Notes under the pieces: generated by a model | Seen by the model: only the letters and a program-made list of their open reading frames with translations | Told to the model about the DNA's origin: nothing | Databases searched by the model: none | Assembly (NCBI RefSeq): GCF_000230695.2 | Contig: NC_020541.1 | Coordinates: 4,161,491 to 4,225,490 of the forward strand | Reading direction: 5' to 3' | From: Rhodanobacter denitrificans | GTDB taxonomy: Bacteria; Pseudomonadota; Gammaproteobacteria; Xanthomonadales; Rhodanobacteraceae | Length of the DNA: 64,000 nt | Program-made: the position numbers and the translations under genes | Part shown: one piece after another, positions 54,347-63,822 of the stretch | Numbering within the stretch: position 1 is the stretch's first letter | Layout of the letters: every line of letters begins with the position of its first letter

Positions 54347-55231
54347 ATGACGCCCGCCGAACAGGTCGAGCAATGGCTCGCCCGCCTCGCCGGCGAGCGC
54401 CATGCCTCGCCGCACACGGTCGCCGGCTACCGCCGCGACCTGGCCAAGCTGCTGCGCTTCATGCACGAGCAGCGACTGGAGGCGTTCGACGCGCTGGACG
54501 CGAACCGGATGCGCACGTTCGTGGCCGGCGAGCATCGCAGCGGGCTGGCGCCGAAGAGCCTGCAGCGCCTGCTGTCGTCCTGCCGCAGCCTGTTCCGCCA
54601 GCTCAATCGCGAAGGCCAGCTGGCCAGTGATCCGCTGCTCGGCGTGCGCGGCCCCAAGGTGCGCCGCAAGCTGCCGCAGGTGCTCGACGTCGACGAGGCC
54701 GCCGCGCTGGTGGAGACCGACAGCGGCGGCAGGTTGGCGGTGCGCGACCGCGCGATGCTGGAGCTGTTCTACTCCAGCGGCCTGCGCCTGTCCGAACTGT
54801 GCGGCCTGCGCTGGCTCGACCTCAACCTCGACGAGGGCGAAGTGCGCGTGCTCGGCAAGGGCAGCAAGACCCGCATCGTGCCGGTCGGCCGCCACGCCCT
54901 CGCCGCGCTGCGCGCGCTGGGCGCGGGGGAAGGCATGCCGGCGGACAGCCCGATCTTCCGCGGTCGCGGCGGCGCGCCGATCAACCCGCGCACGATACAA
55001 CTGCGCATGAGCAAGCTGGCGTTGCAGCAAGGCATTCCGAAGCACATCCACCCGCACCTGCTGCGGCATACTTTCGCCAGCCACATGCTGGAATCCTCCG
55101 GCGACCTGCGCGCGGTGCAGGAGCTGCTCGGCCATGCCGACATCGCCACTACCCAGATCTACACCCACCTGGACTTCCAGCACCTGGCGCGGGTCTACGA
55201 CGCCGCGCACCCGCGCGCGCGGCGCAAATGA
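54347..55231 (+). CDS. xerC: Tyrosine recombinase XerC
   Basis: 294 residues from ATG 54347. With XerD it resolves chromosome dimers at dif. The N-terminal SAM-like domain (QVEQWLARLAGERHASPHTV) is followed by the catalytic domain: FYSSGLRLSELCGLRWLDLN with the first Arg, GKGSKTRIVPVGRHA with Lys, HLLRHTFASHMLESSGDLRA with His and Arg, and TTQIYTHLDFQHLARVYD with the nucleophile Tyr. All are intact. Length and context (dapF-DUF484-xerC) are standard. Confidence 0.95.
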   Translation: MTPAEQVEQWLARLAGERHASPHTVAGYRRDLAKLLRFMHEQRLEAFDALDANRMRTFVAGEHRSGLAPKSLQRLLSSCRSLFRQLNREGQLASDPLLGVRGPKVRRKLPQVLDVDEAAALVETDSGGRLAVRDRAMLELFYSSGLRLSELCGLRWLDLNLDEGEVRVLGKGSKTRIVPVGRHALAALRALGAGEGMPADSPIFRGRGGAPINPRTIQLRMSKLALQQGIPKHIHPHLLRHTFASHMLESSGDLRAVQELLGHADIATTQIYTHLDFQHLARVYDAAHPRARRK

Positions 55232-55319
55232 CCGCCATCGGGCGAACCGCCGCAAAAGCCCGCAGAAAGATTCCCCCGGCCACAATGGCGGCACGATACC
55301 TCTTGCCAGGCGCCAGCCA

Positions 55320-56411
55320 GTGACCCCCTCGGAAACGCCACTTGCCGCCATCGCACCCACGGTGTTCGGTCGCGACGCGTGGCCGACACACCGGCATCTG
55401 CTTGGGGTGGGAGAGCTGCCGCGACGCGACGTCTTCCGCATCCTGCTGCTGCGCCCCAACCATCGGCTTGGCAACACGCTGCTGCTCACTCCGCTGCTGA
55501 GCGAGCTGGAACGGCGCTATCCCGGTGCCGAGATCGACCTGGTCACCGGCTGCGAAGCGGCCGACGAGGTGTTCGCCGGATTTCGCCAGGTTCGCCACAT
55601 CTTTCAACTGACCCGCCGGCCAGGCCACCATCCGCTGCGGCTGTTGCGCACCCTGCTGCGTCTGCGACGCGCCCGTTACGACCTGGCGATCGACGGCACC
55701 CGCGGTTCGCGCTCCGGTCGCCTGCTGCTCTTCCTGAGTGGCGCCCGCCATCTGCTCGGCCTGCCGGGCAGCAAGCGCGAATTGCGTGAGGGCGGTTCGG
55801 CCTGGAAAACCGCGCTGGCTCACGCACCCGACCACTTTTCGCTGGATGGCGTATACGCGCTGCGCTGCGCGATGGGATTGTCCTTCCCGGAACAGGAAGA
55901 AAGCTGGCCGCCGCTGCGAATCCATCTGGGCGCAGAGGAGCGGGCGAGCGGCCGCGCGCTGCTGCTCGACCTGCTTGGCCACGAGCCGGACCGCAACCAC
56001 CGGGTGATCGCGCTGTTCCCCAATGCCACCGGCAGCAAGCGTCTTTGCAGCGAGTGGTGGCTGGCCCTGGTCGACGCGCTGACGACAGCCCACCCGGAGC
56101 TGCGCTTCATCGAGATGCTTCCGGCGCACGGCCAGTCGCAACTGCAATCGCGCTTCCCCGCCTTCTACTCCAGCAACGTGCGCCGGATGGCGGCGGTGCT
56201 TGCGCAGTGCGACGGCTACATCAGCGCCGACTGCGGGGTGATGCATCTGGCCTGCGCCGCCGGCGTGCCCACGCTGGGCTTGTTCACGCGGGACAACCTG
56301 ACGCGTTATCGCCCGCGCGGCCAGCACGACGAGGCACTGTGCGTGGCCGGCCTCACCCCGGTCCAGGTCGCCGCGGCGGCGGCGCCATTCGTGCACGCCC
56401 TGCAGCGCTGA
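55320..56411 (+). CDS. Glycosyltransferase family 9 (heptosyltransferase-like)
   Basis: 363 residues from GTG 55320; the first ADP-heptosyltransferase-like strand is [20 protein letters not shown] (residues about 40-59). Further features are [60 protein letters not shown] and [20 protein letters not shown], the nucleotide-binding end. It probably adds a sugar to LPS core on the cytoplasmic face. It stands between xerC and hslV, outside any LPS cluster, in place of the HAD gene yigB found there in E. coli. Confidence 0.88.
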   Translation: MTPSETPLAAIAPTVFGRDAWPTHRHLLGVGELPRRDVFRILLLRPNHRLGNTLLLTPLLSELERRYPGAEIDLVTGCEAADEVFAGFRQVRHIFQLTRRPGHHPLRLLRTLLRLRRARYDLAIDGTRGSRSGRLLLFLSGARHLLGLPGSKRELREGGSAWKTALAHAPDHFSLDGVYALRCAMGLSFPEQEESWPPLRIHLGAEERASGRALLLDLLGHEPDRNHRVIALFPNATGSKRLCSEWWLALVDALTTAHPELRFIEMLPAHGQSQLQSRFPAFYSSNVRRMAAVLAQCDGYISADCGVMHLACAAGVPTLGLFTRDNLTRYRPRGQHDEALCVAGLTPVQVAAAAAPFVHALQR

Positions 56412-56425
56412 AGCCGGGCGCATCG

Positions 56426-56455
56426 CTTGCAATCGGCGGGGCCGATCCTTATCTA
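56426..56455 (+). promoter_or_regulatory. Sigma-32-like heat-shock promoter of hslVU
   Basis: CTTGCAA (56426-56432), a 14-bp spacer and CCTTATCTA (56447-56455) resemble the heat-shock consensus CTTGAAA-N13-14-CCCCATNTA. The same bases also read as a sigma-70 pair TTGCAA-17-TATCTA. The position, 31 bp before the hslV start, fits the known heat-shock control of this operon. Confidence 0.6.
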
Positions 56456-56485
56456 GTCAGCTCCTCCCCGGAGCAAGACACCACC

Positions 56486-57022
56486 ATGGAATCGTTTCAC
56501 GCCACCACCATCGTCTGCGTGCGCCGCGAAGGCCGCGTCGTGATCGGCAGCGACGGCCAGGTCACGCTGGGCAACACGGTGATGAAGGGCAATGCGCGCA
56601 AGGTCCGCCGGCTGGGCAAGGCGGGCGACGTGGTGGCCGGCTTCGCCGGTGCCACCGCCGATGCGTTCACGCTGTTCGAGCTGTTCGAGCAGAAGCTCGA
56701 GAAGCACAACAGCAACCTCACCCGCGCCGCCGTGGAGATGGCCAAGGAATGGCGCACCGACCGCCGCTTCGGCCGGCTCGAGGCGATGCTCGCCGTGGCG
56801 GACAAGGAGGCCTCGCTGCTGATCTCCGGCAACGGCGACGTGGTGGAACCCGAACACGGCCTGATCGCGATCGGCTCCGGCGGGCCGTTCGCGCAGTCCG
56901 CAGCGATGGCCCTGCTCGAAAACACCGAACTGGATGCGCGCACCATCGTCGAGAAGGCGCTGAAGATCGCCGGCGACATCTGCATCTACACCAACCACAA
57001 CGTGTCGATCGAAGAGCTGTGA
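56486..57022 (+). CDS. hslV: ATP-dependent protease peptidase subunit HslV
   Basis: 178 residues from ATG 56486. It is the proteasome-like core of the HslUV protease. The catalytic N-terminal Thr is expected at residue 7 or so ([20 protein letters not shown]), so a six-residue propeptide must be removed, unlike E. coli, where Thr follows the initiator Met. [40 protein letters not shown] and the acidic end NHNVSIEEL are typical. It is followed by hslU after a repeat-containing gap. Confidence 0.95.
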   Translation: MESFHATTIVCVRREGRVVIGSDGQVTLGNTVMKGNARKVRRLGKAGDVVAGFAGATADAFTLFELFEQKLEKHNSNLTRAAVEMAKEWRTDRRFGRLEAMLAVADKEASLLISGNGDVVEPEHGLIAIGSGGPFAQSAAMALLENTELDARTIVEKALKIAGDICIYTNHNVSIEEL

Positions 57023-57128
57023 TTCGGGATGGGGGATTCGGGATTCGCAAAAACCCGCCCCCACTCCCATGCGCCACCCGCTGATCTTCCGCATACCGAA
57101 TCTCGTCTCCCGAATCCCGGCGAAGCCC
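57021..57128. repeat. Inverted repeat array between hslV and hslU
   Basis: GATTCGGGATGGGGGATTCG and GGGATTCG are mirrored by CCGAATCTCGTCTCCCGAAT and CCC near the hslU start. Repeats of the GGGATTCGGG type are frequent between genes in Xanthomonadaceae. The hairpin lies inside the hslVU operon and may influence the ratio of the two products. Confidence 0.55.
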
Positions 57129-58472
57129 ATGTCCGAACTCACTCCCCGCGAAATCGTCAACGAACTCGACCGCTACATCATCGGCCAGCACGACGCCAAG
57201 CGTGCAGTGGCGGTGGCGCTGCGCAGCCGCTGGCGGCGCATGCAGCTGCCGGCCGAGATGCGCAACGAGATCACGCCGAAGAACATCCTGATGATCGGGC
57301 CCACCGGCGTCGGCAAGACCGAGATCGCGCGGCGGCTGGCCACGCTGGCCAATGCGCCGTTCGTGAAGGTCGAGGCGACCAAGTTCACCGAGGTGGGCTA
57401 TGTCGGCAAGGATGTCGAATCGATCATCCGCGATCTGGCCGATGGTGCCTACAAGCTGACCCGCGAGCAGGCGATCAAGCGCGTGCGTTCACAGGCCGAG
57501 GATCGCGCCGAAGACCGCATCCTGGACGCACTGCTGCCGCGCCGGCAGGCCCCGCCGACCGACTGGAGCCACGACGCACCGGCCGCTCCCGCCATCGACA
57601 GCGACACCCGCCAGAAGCTGCGCAAGCAACTGCGTGAAGGAGCGCTCGACGAGCGCGAAATCGAGCTGGATTTCGCCATGAACGTGGGCGTGGAGATCAT
57701 GTCGCCGCCGGGCATGGAGGAGATGGGCGCGCAGCTACGCCAGATGTTCCAGAACCTGGGCGGGGCCAAGACACAGAACCGCAAGCTGGCGATCAAGCTG
57801 GCGCGCCCGCTGCTGATCGACGAGGAGGCCGGCAAGCTGCTCAACGACGAGGAAATCCGCGCCCAGGCGATGGAAGCTGCCGAGCAGAACGGCATCGTCT
57901 TCATCGACGAGATCGACAAGGTCGCCCAGCGCGGCGACCACGGCCACGCCGGGGTCAGCCGCGAAGGCGTGCAGCGCGACCTGCTGCCGCTGGTGGAGGG
58001 CTCCACCGTATCGACCAAGTACGGCCCGATCAAGACCGACCACATGCTGTTCATCGCCTCCGGCGCGTTCTCGCTGGCCAAGCCGTCCGACCTGATCCCC
58101 GAGCTGCAGGGGCGGTTGCCGATCCGGGTTGAACTGTCCGCACTCAGCGTGGACGACTTCAAGCGGATCCTGCGCGAGCCGCAGAACGCGTTGACCAAGC
58201 AGTACGTGGCCCTGCTCGGCACCGAAGGCGTCAGCATCGAGTTCACCGACTCCGGCGTCGACCGGCTGGCCGAGGTGGCGTTCCAGGTGAACGAGCGCAC
58301 CGAGAACATCGGCGCCCGTCGGCTGCACACCGTGATGGAGCGCCTGCTGGAAAAGATTTCCTTCGAGGCGGCGGACAAGTCCGGCGAAAAATACCTTATC
58401 GACGCCGAACATGTAGACAAAAACCTTGGAAGCCTGGCCCGGAACGAGGATCTCAGCCGCTACATCCTCTGA
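57129..58472 (+). CDS. hslU: ATP-dependent protease ATPase subunit HslU
   Basis: 447 residues from ATG 57129. It is the AAA+ unfoldase that feeds Hsl[21 protein letters not shown] opens the protein, Walker A is [20 protein letters not shown], the pore motif is [20 protein letters not shown], Walker B is [16 protein letters not shown] and sensor II lies in [16 protein letters not shown]. The C-terminus ends in EDLSRYIL, the tail that docks into HslV. Length is normal. Confidence 0.96.
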   Translation: MSELTPREIVNELDRYIIGQHDAKRAVAVALRSRWRRMQLPAEMRNEITPKNILMIGPTGVGKTEIARRLATLANAPFVKVEATKFTEVGYVGKDVESIIRDLADGAYKLTREQAIKRVRSQAEDRAEDRILDALLPRRQAPPTDWSHDAPAAPAIDSDTRQKLRKQLREGALDEREIELDFAMNVGVEIMSPPGMEEMGAQLRQMFQNLGGAKTQNRKLAIKLARPLLIDEEAGKLLNDEEIRAQAMEAAEQNGIVFIDEIDKVAQRGDHGHAGVSREGVQRDLLPLVEGSTVSTKYGPIKTDHMLFIASGAFSLAKPSDLIPELQGRLPIRVELSALSVDDFKRILREPQNALTKQYVALLGTEGVSIEFTDSGVDRLAEVAFQVNERTENIGARRLHTVMERLLEKISFEAADKSGEKYLIDAEHVDKNLGSLARNEDLSRYIL

Positions 58473-58508
58473 ACAAGCCGGTTACCCCCATCTGCTAAAA
58501 TAGGCGCC

Positions 58509-59132
58509 GTGAGCAACATTATTGAACTGAAAAACACCGGCCAGCGCGCCCAGTTGCGCGAGGCGCAACAGAAACAGACGCTGGTGCGGTTGTGGCGAGA
58601 GGAGCTTGAACACGGCAGCTTCTGCGGCTACGTGGGCGGCGTGGGACGCGAGTTCTTCCTGCTCTGGGTGGTCGGCGACGGCGTCACCTACGACGGCATG
58701 TACGTGATGCGCCACCGCGACGTCAGCGAGCTGGAGGCACCGGACAAGCACCACGTGTTCTTCGAGAAGGCGCTGGCGCTGAAGCAGATCCTGCCGCGGA
58801 TGCCGCGCGGCTTCCCGCTGGACAATATCCGCGAGGTCATCCAGGCCGCCGGTGCGCAGGCGCCGGTGATCGGCGTGCACGTGGACAGCGAGGACGAGTC
58901 CGAGGTCTGCTACATCGGCCGCCTGATCGACGTCGAGGAAGACGGCTTCAACATGCAGGAGCTGAGCCCCGACGCGGAGTGGATGCGCGAACCCTCGTTC
59001 TTCGCCTGGGACGAGGTCTCCACCGTCAGCATCGAGGACAGCTACGCGCAGTCCCTGCTCGCCGTGGCCGGCCCTGCGCCGGCCCTGCTGCCCGGCGGCG
59101 ACGCCGGCTTCGGCCGCGCTCCCTCGCCCTGA
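58509..59132 (+). CDS. Conserved protein of unknown function
   Basis: 207 residues from GTG 58509; a TAAAAT box at 58495-58500 lies just before it and may be a -10 of a nearly leaderless gene. I do not recognise a family. The protein is soluble and acidic with no membrane segment: notable stretches are FCGYVGGVGREFFLLWVVGD, DGMYVMRHRDVSELEAPDKH and GVHVDSEDESEVCYIGRLID. The latter half reads like a small beta-barrel domain. The C-terminus is a disordered proline-glycine tail. Confidence 0.65.
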   Translation: MSNIIELKNTGQRAQLREAQQKQTLVRLWREELEHGSFCGYVGGVGREFFLLWVVGDGVTYDGMYVMRHRDVSELEAPDKHHVFFEKALALKQILPRMPRGFPLDNIREVIQAAGAQAPVIGVHVDSEDESEVCYIGRLIDVEEDGFNMQELSPDAEWMREPSFFAWDEVSTVSIEDSYAQSLLAVAGPAPALLPGGDAGFGRAPSP

Positions 59133-59150
59133 TTCCCAGAAAAACGCCCT

Positions 59151-59176
59151 TGCAGGAGCCCGCTCGCGGGGTTCCC
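59151..59176. repeat. REP-like palindrome
   Basis: TGCAGGAGCCCGCTCGCGGG and GTTCCC form the same CAGGAGCCCGC...GCGGG pattern as the copies at 37404 and 39441. Confidence 0.5.
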
Positions 59177-59250
59177 GTCGCACCCGGCTCGCCACGCCAA
59201 CGAGTAAGCTTTCGGATACGTCCTGAAAGCCCACCCGCCCGGGAGCACAC

Positions 59251-60147
59251 ATGTGCCGCATCGTCGTCGTCGGCAGCATCAACATGGATCTGGTCACCCA
59301 GGCGCCGCGCTTCGTCGGGCCGGGCGAGACCATCCTCGGCGAGCGCTTCCTCACCATGCCCGGCGGCAAGGGTGCCAACCAGGCGGTGGCCGCGGCGCGA
59401 CTGGGTGCCGAGGTGGCGCTGGTCGGTGCGCTCGGTGATGACGCCTTCGGCCAGCAATTGCGCGCCGGCCTCGCCACCGAAGGCGTCCACCTGGACCACG
59501 TCGCGCGCCTCGCCGACAGCGCCAGCGGCACCGCCTCGATCACCGTTGCCGACGGGGAAAACCAGATCATCGTGGTGCCGGGTGCCAACGCCCGTGTCAC
59601 CCCCGCGCAGGTGGACAACGCACACGCGCTGATCGAGCGCGCCGACGCCGTGCTGGTACAGATGGAAATCCCGCTGGACACCGTCGAAGCCACCGTGCGC
59701 CTGGGCCACCGCCTCGGCGTGCCGGTGATCCTCAACCCCGCGCCCGCGCAAAAGCTGCCCACCGACTGGCTGCAACTCGCCCGCTACGTCACTCCGAACC
59801 AGCACGAACTGGCGATCCTGCTCGACGCCGATCCCGACGAAGACTTCCGCACGTTGATGCAACGCGCGCCCTGTCCGGTGGTGCTCACCCGCGGCGGCGA
59901 AGGCGCCTGGTACCGCGAGCAGGGCGAACCGCTGCACCAGTCCGGCTTCAAGGTCCACGTGGTCGACAGCACCGGCGCCGGCGACACCTTCAACGCCGCG
60001 CTGGCGGTGTTCCTGCACGAAGGCCTGCCCACCGCCGTACGCAAGGCCTGCGCCGCCGCCGCGCTGTCGGTGACGAAGCTCGGCGCGCAGGGCGGCATGC
60101 CGGGGCTGCAGGAACTGGATGCTTTTCTCGCGCGGCAGGCCGGCTGA
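59251..60147 (+). CDS. rbsK: Ribokinase
   Basis: 298 residues from ATG 59251 with GGGAGC upstream. It is a PfkB-family kinase for ribose. IVVVGSINMDLVTQAPRFVG (residues 4-23) holds the substrate Asn and Asp, LTMPGGKGANQAVAAARLGA is PfkB signature 1 with GGKGAN, and VVDSTGAGDTFNAALAVFLH is signature 2 with the catalytic Asp in GAGD. No rbsD or ribose transporter genes adjoin it, so it may salvage ribose from nucleosides. Confidence 0.93.
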   Translation: MCRIVVVGSINMDLVTQAPRFVGPGETILGERFLTMPGGKGANQAVAAARLGAEVALVGALGDDAFGQQLRAGLATEGVHLDHVARLADSASGTASITVADGENQIIVVPGANARVTPAQVDNAHALIERADAVLVQMEIPLDTVEATVRLGHRLGVPVILNPAPAQKLPTDWLQLARYVTPNQHELAILLDADPDEDFRTLMQRAPCPVVLTRGGEGAWYREQGEPLHQSGFKVHVVDSTGAGDTFNAALAVFLHEGLPTAVRKACAAAALSVTKLGAQGGMPGLQELDAFLARQAG

Positions 60148-60148
60148 A

Positions 60149-61492
60149 TCACTTGCCGATGCAGAACGAACTGAAGATCGCGCCGAGCAGGTCGTCGCTG
60201 CTGTAGCTGCCGGTGATTTCACCGAGCGCGTGCTGGGCCTGGCGCAGTTCCTCGGCGGCGAGTTCGCCGGCGCGGCTGCCGGTGAGGATGGCGGCGGTGC
60301 GATCGAGAAGCGCGCCGACCTGCTGCAGCGCCAGCACGTGACGACGACGCGCGCTGAAGGCGCCTTCGCCGCTGCCGGCGCCGGCCAGCCGCTTGAGGTG
60401 CTCGCGCAGGGCGTCGAGGCCGGCGCCGGTTTTCGCCGAGGCCCACAGCCAGTGCATGCCTGCGCACTGGCTGTGGCGGGCGGGAGCCTGGTCGAGGTCG
60501 ATCTTGTTGATCAGCACGATGCGTTCGACGCCGACGGGCAGGGCGTCAAAGAAGGCCAGGTCGGCGGCGCAGTCGGCAGCGGTGGTCACCAGCAGGGCGA
60601 CGTCGGCGCGCTGCAGTTCGCCGTGGGCGCGGCGCACGCCTTCGCGTTCGACTTCGTCGTCGGTGTCGCGCAGGCCGGCGGTGTCGGCCAGTTCCAGCGC
60701 GATGCCGTCGAGGCTGAGGCTTTCGCGCAGCACGTCGCGGGTGGTGCCGGCGATCGGGGTGACGATGGCGCGCTCGCTGCCGGCCAGCGCGTTGAGCAGG
60801 CTGGACTTGCCGGCGTTGGGGCGGCCCACGATGGCCACCTTGAGGCCATCGTTCAGGCGCAGCCCGCGTTGCGCCTCGCGCAGGAGTTCAGCCAGTTCGG
60901 CGCGCAGTCTTTCGAGTCGTGCCGCGATCGCCGGGTCGGCGAGGAAGTCGATTTCCTCCTCCGGAAAGTCGATCGCCGCCTCGATGTGCACGCGCAGCGC
61001 GATCAGCGATTGCAGCAGCGCCCCGACCTTGCGCGAGAACACGCCTTCCATCGACTGCAGCGCCGCGCGCGCGCCGGCCTGCGAGCGGGCGGCGATCAGG
61101 TCGGCGACGGCTTCGGCCTGGGCCAGGTCGAGCTTGCCGTTCAGGAACGCGCGCTCGGTGAACTCGCCGGGGCGTGCCAGCCGCGCGCCGAGTTCGCACA
61201 CGCGACGCAGCAGCGCGTCGAGCAGCACGGCGCTGCCATGGCCCTGCAGTTCCAGCACGTGCTCGCCGGTATACGAGGCCGGCGCGGGGAAATGCAGCAG
61301 CAGGCCACGGTCGATCAACTCGCCGGCACCGTCGCGGAACGCGGCGAAGTGGGCGTGGCGCGGTTGCGGCGGCCGGCCGAGCAGGGCTTGCGCGATCGCC
61401 GACGCGGCGGGCCCCGACACGCGCAGCACGCCCACGCCGGCGGCGCCCGGTGCGCTGGCGATGGCGGCGATGGTGTCGGCAGGCTGGGTCAT
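60149..61492 (-). CDS. mnmE: tRNA modification GTPase MnmE
   Basis: 447 residues from ATG 61492. With MnmG it installs the 5-aminomethyl or carboxymethylaminomethyl group on U34 of certain tRNAs. The folate-binding N-domain begins DTIAAIASAPGAAGVGVLRV, the G domain carries IVGRPNAGKSSLLNALAGSE (G1), GTTRDVL (G2), DTAGLRDTDDEVE (G3) and NKIDLD (G4), and the C-terminus is the invariant CIGK. It converges with rbsK with one base between the stops. yidC lies upstream, as usual near oriC. Confidence 0.96.
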   Translation of the reverse strand: MTQPADTIAAIASAPGAAGVGVLRVSGPAASAIAQALLGRPPQPRHAHFAAFRDGAGELIDRGLLLHFPAPASYTGEHVLELQGHGSAVLLDALLRRVCELGARLARPGEFTERAFLNGKLDLAQAEAVADLIAARSQAGARAALQSMEGVFSRKVGALLQSLIALRVHIEAAIDFPEEEIDFLADPAIAARLERLRAELAELLREAQRGLRLNDGLKVAIVGRPNAGKSSLLNALAGSERAIVTPIAGTTRDVLRESLSLDGIALELADTAGLRDTDDEVEREGVRRAHGELQRADVALLVTTAADCAADLAFFDALPVGVERIVLINKIDLDQAPARHSQCAGMHWLWASAKTGAGLDALREHLKRLAGAGSGEGAFSARRRHVLALQQVGALLDRTAAILTGSRAGELAAEELRQAQHALGEITGSYSSDDLLGAIFSSFCIGK

Positions 61493-61514
61493 GTCGGAGA
61501 GCGTAAACGAAGAC

Positions 61515-61540
61515 GGCCGCGGCGGTTGCCCGGCGCGGCC
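61515..61540 (-). terminator. Possible hairpin between yidC and mnmE
   Basis: GGCCGCG (61515-61521) and CGCGGCC (61534-61540) form a GC-rich hairpin downstream of yidC on the minus strand, with only a weak T-run after it. It may lower read-through into mnmE. Confidence 0.35.
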
Positions 61541-61616
61541 GCTGTTACTGGAAGTGCGGCCACGAATGGCCGCTCACTCGATCCTGGCGATCAGGGATGA
61601 GCGCCAGCGTCACTCA

Positions 61617-63353
61617 TCAGGCGGCCTGGGGCTTGGCCGCGTCCTCGCGATCGACGTGGTGGGTGATCCACCACTGCTGGCCGAGACCGACGATGCCGTT
61701 GACGGCGTAGTACAGGCACAGGCCGGCAGGGAAGAACGCGAACATCACGGTGAACAGCAGCGGCATCACCTTCATCATCTTCGCCTGGGTCGGGTCCATG
61801 CCCGCGGCGACCGGGTTCAGCCACTGCGTGCCCAGCATCACCAGTGCGTAGATGATCGGCAGGATGTAGAACGGATCGGGTGCGCTGAGGTCAGGGATCC
61901 ACAGGAACGCGGCATGCCGCAGCTCCAGGCTGTCCATTAGCACGAAGTACAAACCGTAGAACACCGGCAAGGTGATCAGCACCGGCAGGCAGCCGCCCAT
62001 CGGGTTGACCTTCTCCTTCTTGTACAGCTCCATCATCGCCGTCTGCATCTTCTGCTTGTCGTCGCCGTAGCGCTCCTTGAGCGCCTGCACGCGCGGCTGC
62101 AGCTTGCGCATGCGGGCGCTGGAGCGGTACTGGATGGCGGTGAGCTTCCAGCTCAGGCCCTTGATCAACAGCACCAGCAGGATGATCGCCACACCCCAGT
62201 TCCTGGTGACGGCGTGGAACTGCGACAGCACCCAGTGCATCGGCACGGCGATGATCTTGAACATGCCGTAGTCGATGGTGAGGTCCAGCCCCGGCGCGAT
62301 CGCGTCCATCGTGCCCTGCTTGTTCGGACCCACGTACAGGCGCGACTGGCTGGTCAGGCTCTGTCCCGGCGCCACGCTGAGCGCGGGGCCGACGGTGCGG
62401 ATCAGGTAGCGCGGGTGCGCGCTGTCCGGGTTGATCGTCTGGGTGACGTACTGCTCGGTCTGGTCGGCCGGCGGAATCCACGCAGTGACGAAGTACAGCT
62501 TCAGCATCGCCGCCCAGCCGCCCTTGATCGAGGCGTTGAGCTGGTCTTTCGGTTCGGCGAAATTCTTGAACGGCAGCTTCTCGAACTTCTCGCCGGTGTA
62601 CCAGGCGGCGCCCTGGAAGCTGCGTGTCTCGGGGTTGGTGTAGTTCGCCAGCCAGTTGCCGGCCTTCGGCGGCTCGACCCGCAGCAGTTGCTGGTAGGCG
62701 TTGCCCTGCCACGGCGCGGCGCTGCCGTTGTCGATGCGCTGGCTGACGCCGATGACGTAGCTGCCCCGCTTGAAGGTGTAGGTCTTGGTGACCTTGAGGC
62801 CGGCGGCGTCCTGCCAGGTGAGGTCGACCTTCAGCTCGTCCTGGCCGGGGGCGAGCGCGTAGGCGCTCTTCTCGGCATGGAACAGCGCCAGGTGGTTCGG
62901 CTGGTCGGCCGGCACACTGTCGCTGTTGCTGACCAAGCCGTTCTGCGCCACCGAATAGCGCTCGGGATCGCTGGTCAGCAGCACGGTCGGCGGCGGGTTC
63001 GGCGCCTTGTGCGTGCGCGGCGCCTGCGGGTAGGCCAGCAGGTCGGCGTGCACCAGGCTGCCGCCGCGGGTGTCCACGGTGAGCTTGAGTACGTCGGTCT
63101 CGACGGTGATCAGTTGCGCCGCGGCGGGTGTGGCGGCAGCCGCGTCACCGGCGCTCGGCGGCGTGGCCGCCGAGCCTGGCGCGGAGGCGGCCGGGATCGC
63201 GCCCGGTACACCGGCGTCCGCCGAAGATGCGGCTGCGACGACGGCGCTGGTTGCCGTGGCCGGCGGCGGCGCGTAATCCTTCTCCCAGGCGAGGAACAGG
63301 AAGTAGGCCACGGCCAGCAGGGCGAACAGGAGGAAGGTGCGCGTTTGATTCAT
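61617..63353 (-). CDS. yidC: Membrane protein insertase YidC
   Basis: 578 residues from ATG 63353 (MNQTRTFLLFALLAVAYFLF is the first membrane segment; an upstream ATG at 63392 adds 13 unrelated residues). An alanine-rich linker and the large periplasmic domain (about 95-355) precede the conserved core: MHWVLSQFHAVTRNWGVAII, SSARMRKLQPRVQALKERYG (cytosolic hairpin), GGCLPVLITLPVFYGLYFVL and FPAGLCLYYAVNGIVGLGQQ. It inserts inner-membrane proteins with or without SecYEG. Located between rnpA and mnmE as usual, but without yidD. Confidence 0.95.
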   Translation of the reverse strand: MNQTRTFLLFALLAVAYFLFLAWEKDYAPPPATATSAVVAAASSADAGVPGAIPAASAPGSAATPPSAGDAAAATPAAAQLITVETDVLKLTVDTRGGSLVHADLLAYPQAPRTHKAPNPPPTVLLTSDPERYSVAQNGLVSNSDSVPADQPNHLALFHAEKSAYALAPGQDELKVDLTWQDAAGLKVTKTYTFKRGSYVIGVSQRIDNGSAAPWQGNAYQQLLRVEPPKAGNWLANYTNPETRSFQGAAWYTGEKFEKLPFKNFAEPKDQLNASIKGGWAAMLKLYFVTAWIPPADQTEQYVTQTINPDSAHPRYLIRTVGPALSVAPGQSLTSQSRLYVGPNKQGTMDAIAPGLDLTIDYGMFKIIAVPMHWVLSQFHAVTRNWGVAIILLVLLIKGLSWKLTAIQYRSSARMRKLQPRVQALKERYGDDKQKMQTAMMELYKKEKVNPMGGCLPVLITLPVFYGLYFVLMDSLELRHAAFLWIPDLSAPDPFYILPIIYALVMLGTQWLNPVAAGMDPTQAKMMKVMPLLFTVMFAFFPAGLCLYYAVNGIVGLGQQWWITHHVDREDAAKPQAA

Positions 63354-63417
63354 CGCGTAGCAGATCCGGGTAACGCCACGACACGTGTCCACGCCGCGGA
63401 GACAGGAAGGAAAAAGG

Positions 63418-63822
63418 TCAACGCTCGATTGTGGTGGTGTCGCCCGCGGGCTTCAATGGCCCCGACGTCGCGGCATGGCCGGCCAGCAGTTTTTTCCACA
63501 AGCCGTCGAGTTCGGCCAGCAGCTGCGGCCCGGGTACGCCGGCGGCCTGTTCGCGCGCCATCACCATCATGTCGACCGCCGGCAGCCGGTGGCGCACGCG
63601 CCGGAACGACTCGCGCAGCAGGCGCTTGATCCGGTTGCGCTCGACCGCGCGCTTGGAGACGCGCTTGGAGATCGCCAGGCCGAGCCGGGCATGGCCGAGC
63701 CCGTTGTCGCGATAGCGCATATGAAAACAGCGGCCGCCTGCGCGTCCGCTGCTTGTCCGCAAGGCGGCGAAGTCACCCGGCCGACGTAACCGCGCTTCGC
63801 GCGGCAGCCCGGCGCTGGACAT
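63418..63822 (-). CDS. rnpA: Ribonuclease P protein component
   Basis: 134 residues from ATG 63822. It assists the RNase P RNA in 5' maturation of tRNA. LRRPGDFAALRTSSGRAGGR is the beginning of the fold and LAISKRVSKRAVERNRIKRL followed by LRESFRR is the RNR signature. The last 25 residues or so (AATSGPLKPAGDTTTIER) are an extra tail beyond the usual 115-120. It lies 14 bases after rpmH in the standard rpmH-rnpA operon. Confidence 0.94.
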   Translation of the reverse strand: MSSAGLPREARLRRPGDFAALRTSSGRAGGRCFHMRYRDNGLGHARLGLAISKRVSKRAVERNRIKRLLRESFRRVRHRLPAVDMMVMAREQAAGVPGPQLLAELDGLWKKLLAGHAATSGPLKPAGDTTTIER

